In this document: positions 1 to 13,438 of the stretch, piece by piece | Layout: each line of letters opens with the position of its first letter | Numbering within the stretch: position 1 is the first letter of the stretch | Assembly (NCBI RefSeq): GCF_030463535.1 | Contig: NC_132878.1 | Coordinates: forward strand, 95,949,873 to 96,013,872 | Source of the DNA: Salminus brasiliensis | Lineage: Eukaryota > Chordata > Actinopteri > Characiformes > Bryconidae | Direction of reading: 5' to 3' | Length of the DNA stretch: 64,000 bases | Notes under the pieces: generated by a model | Database searches by the model: none | The model's input: only the letters and a program-made list of their open reading frames with translations | What the model was told of the DNA's origin: nothing | Translations under genes and position numbers: made by a program

Positions 1-59
1 TCTAAGTCAATTTACTTTCCCTTCTTTTTCAGACTCAGAAATGTACACGACGGCTTCAC

Positions 60-140
60 AGCTCTAGAGTGGAGAGACTGTCTAAATGCCTGCTCGTCAA
101 GAGACTCAGAAGGTCATCAGTTCAAATCCCATCAACACAG
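60..140 (+). repeat. possible tRNA-derived SINE fragment
   Basis: Contains AGAGTGG and later CAGTTCAAATCCC, like box A and box B of a tRNA promoter with a Ser/Leu-like spacing, but there is no cloverleaf good enough for a tRNA gene. Lies in the spire1 intron, antisense to the gene. Confidence 0.35.
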
Positions 141-377
141 CTAATAGCCCTCCATGGTGAGAAGGAACAGGAAGGTCTCCCCAGTTCTATGTGATGGGGG
201 AGGTTCTAAACTGCAGATGGGGATTAACAGTGAACAGAGTGAGGGGGCGGAGCCACAGACTAAACATCTTACCCAGTACTGAATCAGTTTCAGCTGCAGC
301 TCAGTCCCTTTCAGACAATAAGATGAGACGGCTGCTCTACAGTATGATGGGACAGTTCTGTATGAAGAGGAACTCAC

Positions 378-452
378 CCAATCTGCATTCTGTAACTCAT
401 TCAGGTCTCTGGATGGGTCATCAGTTGTATCACCCTCCATCTTCCGCAGGTT
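378..452 (-). CDS. spire1: spire1 coding exon ending ELQNADW
   Basis: 25 codons, phase 0 at both ends: [12 protein letters not shown] followed by [13 protein letters not shown], then the consensus donor GTGAGTT. This corresponds to the NLKKI...LKNADW segment of SPIRE1. The acceptor (GATTGGTCAG) is part of a minisatellite unit that continues to about 797. The next exon (expected to begin ARFWVQ-like) is not in the window. Confidence 0.88.
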
Positions 453-3400
453 CTGACCAATCACAGATGAAAAAATACATTCTGCCCAATCACAGGTGAA
501 AGATCACATTCTAACCAATCACAGCTGAAAGGACACATTCTGCTCAATAACAGGTGATCGAATAGGTTATGGCCAATCACAACTGAACAAATTCTGACCA
601 ACTGAAATATCTCATTCTGACCAATCACAGGTGACCAAACTCATTTTTACCATTCAGCTGACAAACCGATTCTGACCAATCACAGGTGAAAGATGACATT
701 CTCACCAATCACAGGTGACCAAACCCATTCTCACCAATCACAGGTGACCAAACCCATTCTGACCAATCACAGGTAAATGATCACATTCTGACCAACAGCC
801 AAAATAAAAAACATCCTATCTCCACAACATCCCATTACTCCATCGACATCTCTTAAACGCTGCATTACTCCACCCTCATCCCCGCAGCACCCCCCTTACT
901 CTATCCCATCTCCTCAACACCCATTATATGTACAAGGTCAGAGAGGTCATCCATCCATGAAGGTCCAGCATGAAAGAATATTTCACCCACAGCTGAAAGC
1001 TCGGGCCAGCTAGCTGCTACCAGCTCATCTGCAGAAGGTTAAATGGGCTCCATCATCCTTTATTCACTATTAGCATTAATAAAGGACAGAGGTCCCCCAC
1101 ATGCTCTGAACACTTCAAGGCATGGACTCCACAAGACCTCAGAAGGAGTCCTGTGGTATTTGACACCTGTAGGTCCAGTAGGTTCCTTGAAGTACCTTTT
1201 GTTGGTACTGACCACTGCATACCGGGAGCACCCCACAAGACCTGCCTGATGTTCTGGAGATGTTCTGACCCAGTCGTCTAGAACATCACAGTTCTTGTCA
1301 AAGTGTCTCAGATTCTTAAATTTGTCCATTTTCCTGCTATAACACTTTCAAGAACTGACCGTTCACCTGCTGTCTGATATATCCACCCTTGTTTTTAATG
1401 TTATGGCTAATCCGAGTATACTGAAATGTTTCTAACAGGAATATAAACAGTGAAAATGAGAAAGTTGTAGAACAGTGCTGTTTATCTCACCTCTTTAGCA
1501 CTTCTGATCTTGTCCAGAAAAGTCTGCAGCTCCAGGGTCTCAGCGTACAGGGCGCGACACACGGCCTGGTAGTGGGCAGGAGCGTCCGCTGGCCTCGGGA
1601 GGTGAGATGTGCACAGCTAGAGAAAAAAGAAACATGAAAAGCAGCCTTGTCATGTCACGCTTAACATAGGTTTCGCCAGCAAACTGGAAAAAACACAGCG
1701 CATCCAACAAGAGTGAAAGCCTCATCCATCTTTCATACACTCTCGCTCATTTCAAGAGAAAAAAAACAGCGCATCCAACAAGAGTGAAACCTTGTTTATC
1801 GTTTATGCACTCGCGCCCACTCTGGAAAACACAGCGCATCCAACAAGAACAAGTGTCGTCCATCTTTTATACACTCTCACTCACTCAGGAAAAAAACCAC
1901 AGGGTATCCAACAAGTACGCTTGCACTTACTCTGTAAAAAACACAGCACATGCAACAAGAACAAAAGCCTCGTCCATCTTTATACACTCGCGCTCATTCA
2001 GGGGAAAAACACAGCGCATCCAACAAGAGCGAAAGCCTCGTCCATCTTTATACACTCGCGCTCATTCAGGATAAAAAACACAGCGCATCCAACAAGAGCG
2101 AAAGCCAGTCTATCTTTATACACTCGCGCTCATTCAGGATAAAAAACACAGCGCATCCAACAAGAACAAAAGCCTTGTCCATCTTTATACACTCGCGCTC
2201 ATTCAGGGGAAAAACACAGCGCATCCAACAAGAACAAAAGCCTTGTCCATCTTTATACACTCGCGCTCATTCAGGGGAAAAACACAGCGCATCCAACAAG
2301 AGCGAAAGCCTCGTCTATCTTTATACACTCGCGCTCATTCAGGAAAAACACAGCGCATCCAACAAGAGTGAAACTTTGTTTATCGTTTATACACTCGCGC
2401 TTACTCTGGAAAAAATACAGTGCATCCAACAAGAGCGAAAGCCTCGTCCATCTTTATACACTCGCGCTCATTCAGGGAAAAAACACAGCACATGCAACAA
2501 GAACAAAAGCCTCATCCATCTTTATACACTCACGCTCATTCAGGGAAAAAACACAGCGCATCCAACAAGAACAAAAGTCTCAAACTTTCTTAATGCTGAT
2601 GTAACGTCATGTTTATATGGCACTGTAATGTGGGTTCTGACTGTAGTTAGGTATTCCCAGTTCTCCAGGTCAAGTTTCCTTGTGTTTTCTATAGTCTGTA
2701 TTTACCCAAGTTTCCTTGAAGGGATGCATTTGCCAATTGGTTATTGGGTTTTTTTCTGCATTCATGATAATGGCTCTCAGATTTCCTGTAATAAAGCTCA
2801 TTCACACAAGCATTTGGCTACGGTGTCTGGTTTCCCACCGTCCTCATCAGGGATCTCAGTGCTTTACTGTTTATGGTGACCATTACAGACACAAATCTGG
2901 ACCCAGATCAGTCTGACCGAGGCAGTTTGTAAACACATATTAATGATGAAGAGATGTGAAAGGATGCACACCGGTCTGCTTGTTGGCATGTAAGCGTCCT
3001 AGTTTCTGCTAAACGGACAGACGGTGGAGTGAGTCACTCTCTGCTTGATTCCGGCTGCCGAATGCAAGCCTGTGCCTTTTCCCTCTCTCAGCAAAACAGC
3101 ACTGCTCCATACACACTCTCTCAGGAGCCTGACACTTAACCCCTAGAAGGCCCAGTTATGACCAGCACGAACAACAGCAGGCTGTGATGCAACATGAACC
3201 ATTTTTGACTCATAAAAAAAAACAGCAGAGAAAAAACACAGCGCATCCAACAAGAACAAAAGCCTTGTTCGTGTTTTATACTCTCGCGCTCATTTAGGAA
3301 AAACAAAGCGCATCCAACAAGAACGAAAGCCTTGTTCGTGTTTTATACTCTCGCGCTCATTTAGGAAAAACACAGCGCATCCAACAAGAACTAAAGCCTT

Positions 3401-6400
3401 GTTCGTGTTTTATACTCTCGCGCTCATTCAGGAAAAACAAAGCTCATCCAACAGGAACGAAAGCCTTGTTCGTGTTTTATACTCTCGCGCTCATTCAGGA
3501 AAAACAAAGCTCATCCAACAGGAACGAAAGCCTTGTTCGTGTTTTATACTCTCGCGCTCATTTAGGAAAAACACAGCGCATCCAACAAGAACGAAAGCCT
3601 TGTTCGTGTTTTATACTCTCGCGCTCATTTAGGAAAAACACAGCGCATCCAACAAGAACGAAAGCCTTGTTCGTGTTTTATACTCTCGCGCTCATTTAGG
3701 AAAAACACAGCGCATCCAACAAGAACGAAAGCCTTGTTCGTGTTTTATACTCTCGCGCTCATTCAGGAAAAACTAAACGCATCCAACAAGAACGAAAGCC
3801 TTGTTCGTGTTTTATACTCTCGCGCTCATTCAGGAAAAACTAAACGCATCCAACAAGAACGAAAGCCTTGTTCGTGTTTTATACTCTCGCGCTCTTTCAG
3901 AAAAACACAAAGCTAATCCAACAAGAACGAAAGCCTTTTTCGTGTTTTATACTCTCGCGCTCTTTCAGAAAAACACAAAGTTAATCAAACAAGAACGAAA
4001 GCCTTGTTTGTGTTTTATACTCTCGCGCTCATTTAGGAAAAAACACAGTGCATCCAACAAGAACGAAAGCCTTGTTCGTGTTTTATACTCTCGCGCTCAT
4101 TCAGGAAAAAACAAAGCTAATCCAACAGGAACGAAAGCCTTGTTTGTGTTTTATACTCTCGCGCTCATTCAGGAAAAAACAAAGCTAATCCAACAGGAAC
4201 GAAAGCCTTGTTCGTGTTTTATACTCTCGCGCTCTTTCAGAAAAACACAAAGCTAATCCAACAAGAACGAAAGCCTTGTTCGTGTTTTATACTCTTGCGC
4301 TCTTTCAGAAAAAAACAAAGCTAATCAAACAAGAACGAAAGCCTTGTTTGTGTTTTATACTCTCGCGCTCATTCAGGAAAAACAAAGCTCATCCAACAGG
4401 AACGAAAGCCTTGTTCATGTTTTATACTCTCGCGCTCATTCAGGAAAAACTAAACGCATCCAACAAGAACGAAAGCCTTGTTCGTGTTTTATACTCTCGC
4501 GCTCATTCAGGAAAAGCAAAGCTAATCAAACAAGAACAAAAGCCTTGTTCGTGTTTTATACTCTCGCGCTCATTCAGGAAAAACTAAACGCATCCAACAA
4601 GAACTAAAGCCTTGTTCGTGTTTTATACTCTCGCGCTCTTTCAGAAAAAAACAAAGCTAATCCAACAAGAACGAAAGCCTTTTTCGTGTTTTATACTCTT
4701 GCACTCTTTCAGAAAAAAACAAAGCTAATCCAACAAGAACGAAAGCCTTGTTCGTGTTTTATACTCTCGCGCTCATTCAGGAAACAACAAAATGCATCCA
4801 ACAGGAACGAAAGCCTTTTTCGTGTTTTATACTCTCGCGCTCATTCAGGAAACAACAAAATGCATCCAACAAGAACGAAAGCCTTTTTCGTGTTTTATAC
4901 TCTCGCGCTCATTCAGTAAAAACAAAGCTCATCCAACAAGAACGAAAGCCTTGTTCGTGTTTTATACTCTCGCGCTCATTCAGGAAAAACAAAGCTCATC
5001 CAACAAGAACGAAAGCCTTGTTCGTGTTTTATACTCTCGCGCTCTTTCAGAAAAAACACAGCGCATCCAACAAGAACGAAAGCCTTGTTCGTGTTTTATA
5101 CTCTCGCGCTCATTCAGGAAAAACAAAGCTCATCCAACAAGAACGAAAGCCTTTTTCGTGTTTTATACTCTTGCACTCTTTCAGAAAAAAACAAAGCTAA
5201 TCCAACAAGAACGAAAGCCTTGTTCGTGTTTTATACTCTCGCGCTCATTCAGGAAACAACAAAATGCATCCAACAGGAACAAAAGCCTTGTTCGTGTTTT
5301 ATACTCTCGCGCTCATTCAGGAAAAACAAAGCTCATCCAACAAGAACGAAAGCCTTGTTCGTGTTTTATACTCTCGCGCTCTTTCAGAAAAAACACAGTG
5401 CATCCAACAAGAATAAAAGCCTCGTTCATCTTTTATAAATAATATATAAATAATACCAATCGTGTAAAACAAATCAAATAAATAATAATTTAATCACATA
5501 ATTGCATACTAATTGGTAATACTAACTAGGTCTTGAGTAGTAACAGAACATTATGACCACCTACCAAATACTGGGAATAACCACCCTTGGGTGATGGAAG
5601 GTGTTCATCACAGAGGTTAACTGATTTACAGTGGTGTGTAGATCGCTCGGTACCATTCGCTCGGAGCATTAATGACCCCATGGGGGACCACTGCTATGCT
5701 GTAGTTCGCAGGCACTCAACCCGTGGACTATGACTGATCCACTGATCTCTAAGTGAGGTCTCTAGAACATCCCATGAAGGTTGCGGTTTGAGGTTTATGA
5801 GATGGGAATTGTGGACAACCCCACCCACCCCTCACACAAAGGACGTGGAGTAATATCACATGATGTGAAGCACTATGACAGATGAGAGCATGCGGACAGT
5901 ATGATGAGGTGATGGTGAGGGTGTATGAAGGCTGTGTACAGTCAGAGCGCTGATACAGGACCCTAAAACACGCTTAATCAGCAATACCTCCTTCCACCCG
6001 CCTGCACTGGGCTGGCTCCAGAAGCTCCTCCGGAGGAACAGAGGGCAGATATTACACAACACACATACAGCACAGCTAAACACTCGGAGCTCAGTGTGTG
6101 TTTGGTGTGTGTATGAGCATCATTATGCTGGAAGTAGCCGTTAGAAGATGGAAGATGGCTCCACCAGCCTGGACTGTCCACACAAGGCAGGTCAGGTCCA
6201 TGGATTCATGCTGCTGGTGCCGATTTCTAACCCGACCATCTGTGTGATGATCCTCAGCAGACATCCAGACTCATCAGGCCAGGCTACACAGGCTGTCCAG
6301 AGTTGGTGAGCCTGTGCTGTGCTGTGCTGATCCACTGCAGCCTCAGCTTTCTGGTCTTAGCTGCTAGAAGTGAAACCCGACGTGGTTCTTCTGCTGTTGT

Positions 6401-9400
6401 AGCTCTGTATCCTCCTCAGGGTTGGTGGTGGTGCTGTTCACTCTGGGATGCTTCTCTGCTCTCCACAGTTGTACAGAGTGGAGATCTGAGCTACTGTAGC
6501 CTTTCTGTCAGCTCCAACCAGTCTGAGCAGCCGTTCTCTGCAGACCTCGTTCATCTACAAGGTGTTTCCGTCTGCAGAGCTGAGGAGCTGCTGCTCACTG
6601 GACGTAGTTTTTGTATTCTACCAGTCTGAGGAATTCTAGAGACTGTTGGGCTGAAAATCCCAGAAGATCAGCAGTCCTCATTCGGATGGTTGATGTGAAC
6701 ATTACCTGAAGCTGCTGGTCTGCATCTGCATGATTTTATGTACTGTCCTGCTGCCACATGATTGGCTGATCAGATAACTGCAAGAATGAGCAGATATTCC
6801 GGTGTCCCTAATAAAGTGCTGGGTGGGTGCACTATGCTTATTGAAAATCTGAATGAGTAGGATCATCATTGCCGGAACTACTAATAACCTTAAGGTGCAT
6901 CATGTTACCCCCCCCCCCCCATTTCTCTGCAGTACCTTCAGAACGTCCCGGTAGCGGCGGATCCCACTGCTGCACCCCCGCCCTTCCTCCTCCTCCTCCT
7001 CTTCAGTGGCCTCATAGCCCTCGTCGCGGCAGGGGTCAGTGTACGGACCAGCCGTGTTGGTCATCAGGTCGATGAGCTGCTCCAGCGGTGGGCTCAGCTC
7101 CCGCTCCTCGTTCTCCTTCAGACCAAAGTCCAGAGCCTTGTAGATCATAATGCCCAGAGACTCGATCATCTGTTGAACACACACACACACACTCCTCAAA
7201 CCATGTGGACATGTTCGTCAATCTCTAAAAGACTTGAATATGTGTTTTCCGATATCGTTATGAACCACAGTTATGTATAAACACCATCACTATTCTACAC
7301 CACATGGACAAAAGTATTGGGACACCTGCTCATTCAGCGTTTCCTCTGAAATCAAGGGTGTTCTAAAGAGTTGATCCTGCTTTTGTTGGAATACCTTTCT
7401 CTACTGTCCAGGGAATAATAAGGCTTTCTACTAGACTTTGGAGGAGGAGCATTGCTGCGAGGATTTGATTGCATTCAGCGACAAGAGCGTTAGTGAGGTC
7501 AGGATGTTGAATGATGATCATTACCCCACCTCATCATCCCCAACTCATCCCAAAAGTACTGGATGAAGCACGCCATCATTCCAGAGAACACAGCTCTGGG
7601 GGCTATATACCCCTCTATAGCCCACGCCTGGCATTAATAGGCAGCATGGTGCCAATAGGCTCACAATGTTGATCTGCTCCAGAGAGTCCTATTCTATTGG
7701 CAGTACTTCTCTACAGGGACTAGACAAGCTGTGTGTGTGCATTAATAAAAAGGGGTGGACATACATTTGGACATGTCGTGTATTTCAGCATGAAGCCCCA
7801 GCCTCTGTTTAGAGGTGGAGATGGACATGGGGACAGTGGAGTCCAGATAGGGGGGGGACACCAAACCCTCAGCAGACAAGCAGCCCTACTGACCGCAGCA
7901 TGGGATTTACTCATGTTCAAATCTGAAACCCAATTTCCTCCTCCGTCACGCCGGCATTCACAGGCAGCGGATTACAGCGAAACACAGACAACACAATCTC
8001 ACCCACAGGCTGTCCTTGTCCGCCCAGCCCCCCCCCCGTCCAATCCTGGCAAAACCTTTCATTTGTTTTCCTGTAATGTCACATCTGCTCAGAAAACATC
8101 TGCAGCCCTGCTCTGATTTGGCTGCTGACCTTTAGCACGTTCCTCCAGGCTGATGAGGAGTTTCCTGGTTTGGTGTTCTGGTTTCTGAGTATTGTGGCAC
8201 CCTGACCTCCTCAAAGCTGAGACTGGACTGACCTTACCTTTCTGTGCTCTCTGAGCGCTCACCTCACAGCCCTGCAGTTCAGCTAGTGCAATAAAAAGGT
8301 CATGGCTCCACTGCTCCAGCGCCAAATATAAAGATCTGAAAGAATTATTAATCAGATTTCCAAAGTGGTTCAGTCTGATCACTCAAATCATAACTCACAG
8401 TGGATACTGAATAACTCATATTGGGTAAAGTTACATTCATAATAAATAATGAATCATCTGTAGCGAATAATAAATAATTCATAGGAGATGCAGATGAATA
8501 ATGCTGGATAATTCTGAACGTTTATCAAGTGTAGAAATCAACAAAACATTCAAATGAAGTCTGAAATATGATTCATAATTCATAGTAGATACCGAATAAT
8601 TCATAGTGGATACTGAATAATTCATAGTGGATACTGAATAATTCATAGTGGGTACTGAATAATTTATAGTAGATACAGAATAATTCATAGTGGATACTGA
8701 ATAATTCATAGTGGATACTGAATAATTCATAGTGGTTACTGAATAATTTATAGTAGATACTGAATAATTCATAGTGGATACTGAATAATTCATAGTAGAT
8801 ACTGAACAATTCATAGTAGATACTGAACAATTCATAGTGGATACTGAATAATTCATAGTGGGTAGTGAACAATTCATAGTGGATCCTGAATAATTTATAG
8901 TGGATACTGAATAATTCATAGTGGATACTGAACAATTCATAGTGGATACTGAACAATTCATAGTGGATCCTGAATAATTCATAGTGGGTAGTGAACATTT
9001 CATAGTGGATCCTGAATAATTCATAGTGGATCCTGAACAATTCATAGTGGATCCTGAACAATTCATAGTGGATACTGAACAATTCATAGTGGATCCTGAA
9101 TAATTCATAGTGGATACTGAATAATTCATAGTTGATACTGAATAATTCATAGTTGATACTGAATAATTCATAGTGGATACTGAATCATTCATTTTTGTCA
9201 TCATGATTATCCCAAGTCCATGGGAGTCTCACGTCTCCCACTTGTACACAATGTCACTGGCTGTTGAAGTGTGGACCGGTTTTGCCCAGTTCACTTAAAT
9301 GCAGAGTGCGTCCATGCTTACGGTTCTCCGAACTACAGCTCCATTCCAACTCTTCATTTAGCATTGCCCTCGCCCATCACTCCCCCCTCAACACTGTGTC

Positions 9401-12400
9401 ATACCTACAGGACACAGGTGGCTACCCCCTTTTTAGGCTAGGCTCCAGTGGGGTAATTCGCTTTTTAGAATCTTTTAGCATCACCAGACATGATCAGATT
9501 TCCGATATCCAGCCTCATCACCATGGCAACCATGGCAGAGCCACACTGGACGTGGACAGCTTGTTTGGAGAAATCTTAGTAGTGATGGGGGTAACATACA
9601 CAGTATGTCCAAATGTTTGTGGACACCCCTTCTAATCAGTCAACACAATCTACTTTAGGCTGCACCCATTGCTGACACAGATGTGCAAATGCACACACAC
9701 AGCTTGTCTGCCAATAGAATAGGACTCTCTGGAGCAGATAAACATCCTCACCTCACTAACGATCATGAATGCAATCAAATCCTCACAGCAATTCTAGTAG
9801 AAAGCCTTCTTCTCTGGACAGTTACTTCAACAAAAGCGGAAAAAAAAACAACTCTTTTTTTTAATCCCCTTGAGTTCAGAAGGACAATGAATGACCAGGT
9901 GTCCCAATACTTTTGTCCATATAGTATAACATAACCACTAGCAAAGTTGGCTCCAGCAATAAAGGCTGCTTTGTCTCAGCAGGTCAACGCTCCTCTTTGA
10001 AGTCGCCCGAGGGCCTTGACAGACATGGGGGCAGAGGCCGAGCAGAAACATCAGCTAGACAAGAAGACCTTTGTTATGTCCAGGAATTCATCACATTCGG
10101 CCGAGATGAGACTACCTGCTAATAACAGCCACAGCAGGGCGGCTAGTTCAGGCTAATAACAGAAGATTAAAAAAAGCCCTCAAGAAACTGAGACAGTCTT
10201 AAAAGTTAAGTCACCAAATTTCACCAATTTTCTCAAGACTGAAGAAGATGCAGCTTGATTTAGGGGGCATGTGGGTGTGTCGTTGCTATGGTAACGATGG
10301 GAAAAGTTCACCTTGCTCGGCTCAAAACTCTCAAAAGTCATGTACTGAGTCTCTTAATTAATCATGGGTGTGGTTTGTTTTGGGCGTAATGTGCAGTAAT
10401 AAAGCAATCAGCGTGTCTCTTGCCGCTGATCCCTTTAAGAGCCAGGTGCGGTCAGATTGACCTTGGCGGGTTGCTATTTCAGTGGTGTAAAGCGTATTCA
10501 CTGCCAAGATAGCAACAAACATCTGACTGTTGACGAACGTCTGTCTAGACGTTTTCAGTCAGTGGAGTTCACAAGCAGCGCTGCTGTTTAATGCTGTGTG
10601 ATCTGATGGTAGCGGCCTAGAGGTTAAAGGGTCAGAAGCTTCAGGGTCAGTCAGATATAGCCTGCTGCAACTGCCAAGATTGTAGAAGTCCTAAACGTTG
10701 ACCCTTTAAAGCTGTGTACTGGGAAACAATACTTAGCTATGAGGCTAATGATGCTAAATCAGTAACGAAGGCTTATACCCCACCTACTAGCATTATGCTA
10801 ATGGACCCCGGAGCAGGCAGACGGAGGCCTGAGCTGTATCTGCAGGTCTTTGCGTGGTTCGGTTTGAACAGGTCTGACTCATGAAGGAGTCGATAATGAA
10901 CTGCAGCGCTGAATCGGCCGTGTGAGAGAGAGGGGGGCGGAGACGTGTGACGGGTGTTAGCTCCTAAGTGAGACCGACAACCAGCAGAGCAGAAAGAGTG
11001 TGAGGGGATTTCAGCTAGCATTGATCCTAATCGACTGTTAGACTAATCAGAGCCATTCCAGCTCAATACTGTACACACAGAGCCTTACAGTGACCTTAAA
11101 GGAAGAACCAAAAACATGATTACGTGTACAGTACTACAGTTAATTTACAGTACTTTACTTTACATACTGTACTTCATTTACTATACTGTACTCTACTGTA
11201 CTCTACTATACTTCTTTCATAGTACTGTACTGTACTGCAGGCCATTTACTGTACTGTACTTCTTTATAATACTGTACTTTATTTACTGTACTACATTTCA
11301 TTTATTTTACTGTTCTTTAATGACTGTACTATATGCTTACAGTACTGTACTCCATTTATTGTACTGTTCTTTTACTGTACTGTACATTATTTACTATACT
11401 GTACATTATTTACTGTACTGTTCTTTACAGTACTATACTCCATTTACTGTACTGTTCATTTATAGTACTGTACTTTTACTGTACTGCCAGTAATTTCCTC
11501 TACTGTACTTCATTTGCAGTACTACAGTTCTGTTACATTACTGTACTGCACTTTTACAGTACTGCAATTTATCTTGTACTGCACTTCATTTAAACTGTAC
11601 TTTTACAGCAATGCATGTCTACTGTACTGCAGGTCATTTACTGTACTGTACTACACTTCATTTACTGTACTGTAGTCTGTTAACATACTGTACTTTTCAC
11701 TTTACTGTACTGTACTTTATTTACTGTACTGCAGGTCACTTACTGTACTGTAGTCCATTAACATACTGTTCTTCATTTACTGTACTGTACTTCTTTCCTA
11801 TCACTGTACTTTATTTACTATACTGCAGGTCACTTACTGTGCTGTAGTCCATTAACATACTGTTCTTCATTTACTGTACTGTACTTTATTTACTGTACTG
11901 CAGGTCATTTACTGTACTTCTTTATAGTACTGTACTTTATTTACTTTACAACATTATTTACTGTACTGCAGGTCATTTACTATACTGTACTTCTTTCATA
12001 GTACCGTATTTTATTTACAGCTCTGCAGGTCATTTACTGTACTTCTTTATAGTACTGTACTTTATTTACTTTACTATGTTATTTACTGTACTGCAGGTCA
12101 TTTACTGTACTGTACTTCTTTCACAGTACTGTACTTTATTTACTGCACTGCAGGTCATTTACTGTACTGTACTTCTTTCACAGTACTGTACTTTATTTAC
12201 TGCACTGCAGGCCATTTACTGTATCTACAGTGTTGCTGCAGAGTCCCTTTTCACCACACTATACACTGCATCTGAGCAATATAATATAATATAATATAAT
12301 ATAATATAATATGATATAATATGATAATAAGTATTGCAAGATATATAAGATTCAGTCATGTGTTTATTCCATGCTGCATCTGGCTGGAGAAATTCAAACA

Positions 12401-13388
12401 GTGGTAAAATCGTAGTAAAATGGATCATTTCGTGTAAATTAACTCAAATTAACGTAAATTAAATGTGCTACGCAAAGAAGAGTGGTGGGGGTGGGCCTGT
12501 CATGGTGATTGGCTGGTCTATACAAAGGTCCAGGACTAAATGTAGTTCCCAGTCCAGCCCTGATGGAGTGTAAATAACGCTATGGTGATTAATTAAGCAG
12601 TGAAACAGTGATTTGACTGGTAACAGAGTGTATTTCAGTAATTCAGTTCAGAAAGCGCCGAGCAGAAATGGGTCATTTTCTCCACCGGGACGATAACTGG
12701 GCTACTGAGAGCCACTGTGAGGAAGGATATGAAAGGACTCTCACTTAGAGAAGCTAAACTGGGGAAGAGGAACAGTCACAGCTGACGAGACTGAGCCGCT
12801 AACATACAGTCCTCTCTAATATAAAGGCCTCTCCACAATTATTGGCACCCCTGATAAAGTGAATTAATGATTGAATTAATGATTGAAGTGAATTAATTCT
12901 GAGAAGAAAAAAAAACACGTGCCACAATAACTGTCGACCAGTATGAACACAATGACCAAGCTGGTCAACCAGCATGACCATCATGACCAAGCTGGTCAAT
13001 CAGCATGACCACCATGACCGCTCGTCAATCAGCATGACCATTATAACCATGCATGCCGGCCAGTATGCCCATCATGACCATCATGACCAAGCTGGTTGAC
13101 CATATATCCTTTTTTAAAAGAAATATATTGTATTATATATTGTAATTTTTTTTCATTATATAATGATGCGGATTATATAACTGTGGTATGAATACAATAC
13201 TGACACCGAAAGGTTCAAAAGGTGCGGAAATGTAAAGCAATAAAAATTGCAAATCATAAAAAGAAAAATCAGAATTTTCTGGCTATTTATTATTTATTCA
13301 AAAATTATTATTTGATGGTCCAAGGGCTAAGCTAATTGAGCAAAAGGTGCATTTTTTTAAAACTATATTTATATTATACACACACACA

Positions 13389-13438
<50 letters not shown>

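Noticed and set aside
1950..2879. 309-codon plus-strand frame
   Set aside because: Two thirds is satellite and the rest is unrelated spacer read in the same frame; no family resemblance.
4792..5442. 216-codon plus-strand reading frame
   Set aside because: Lies wholly in the 67-bp satellite; period, composition and frame rotation show it is a repeat by-product.
6303..6629. 108-codon frame
   Set aside because: Inside an interspersed repeat that recurs at 26170; the frame is not kept in the second copy.
8089..8382. Candidate extra spire1 exon on the minus strand
   Set aside because: The translation does not resemble SPIRE1 between the known exons, and no phase-compatible splice sites were seen.
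8479..9204. 241-codon minus-strand frame with MNYSVST repeats
   Set aside because: Produced by the 21-bp satellite, whose unit is a multiple of three. No leader, domain or splice signals support a gene.
11116..12294. Cys/Tyr/Leu-rich frames resembling membrane peptides
   Set aside because: Translation of the TACTGTACTG tract; no start context or conserved domain.
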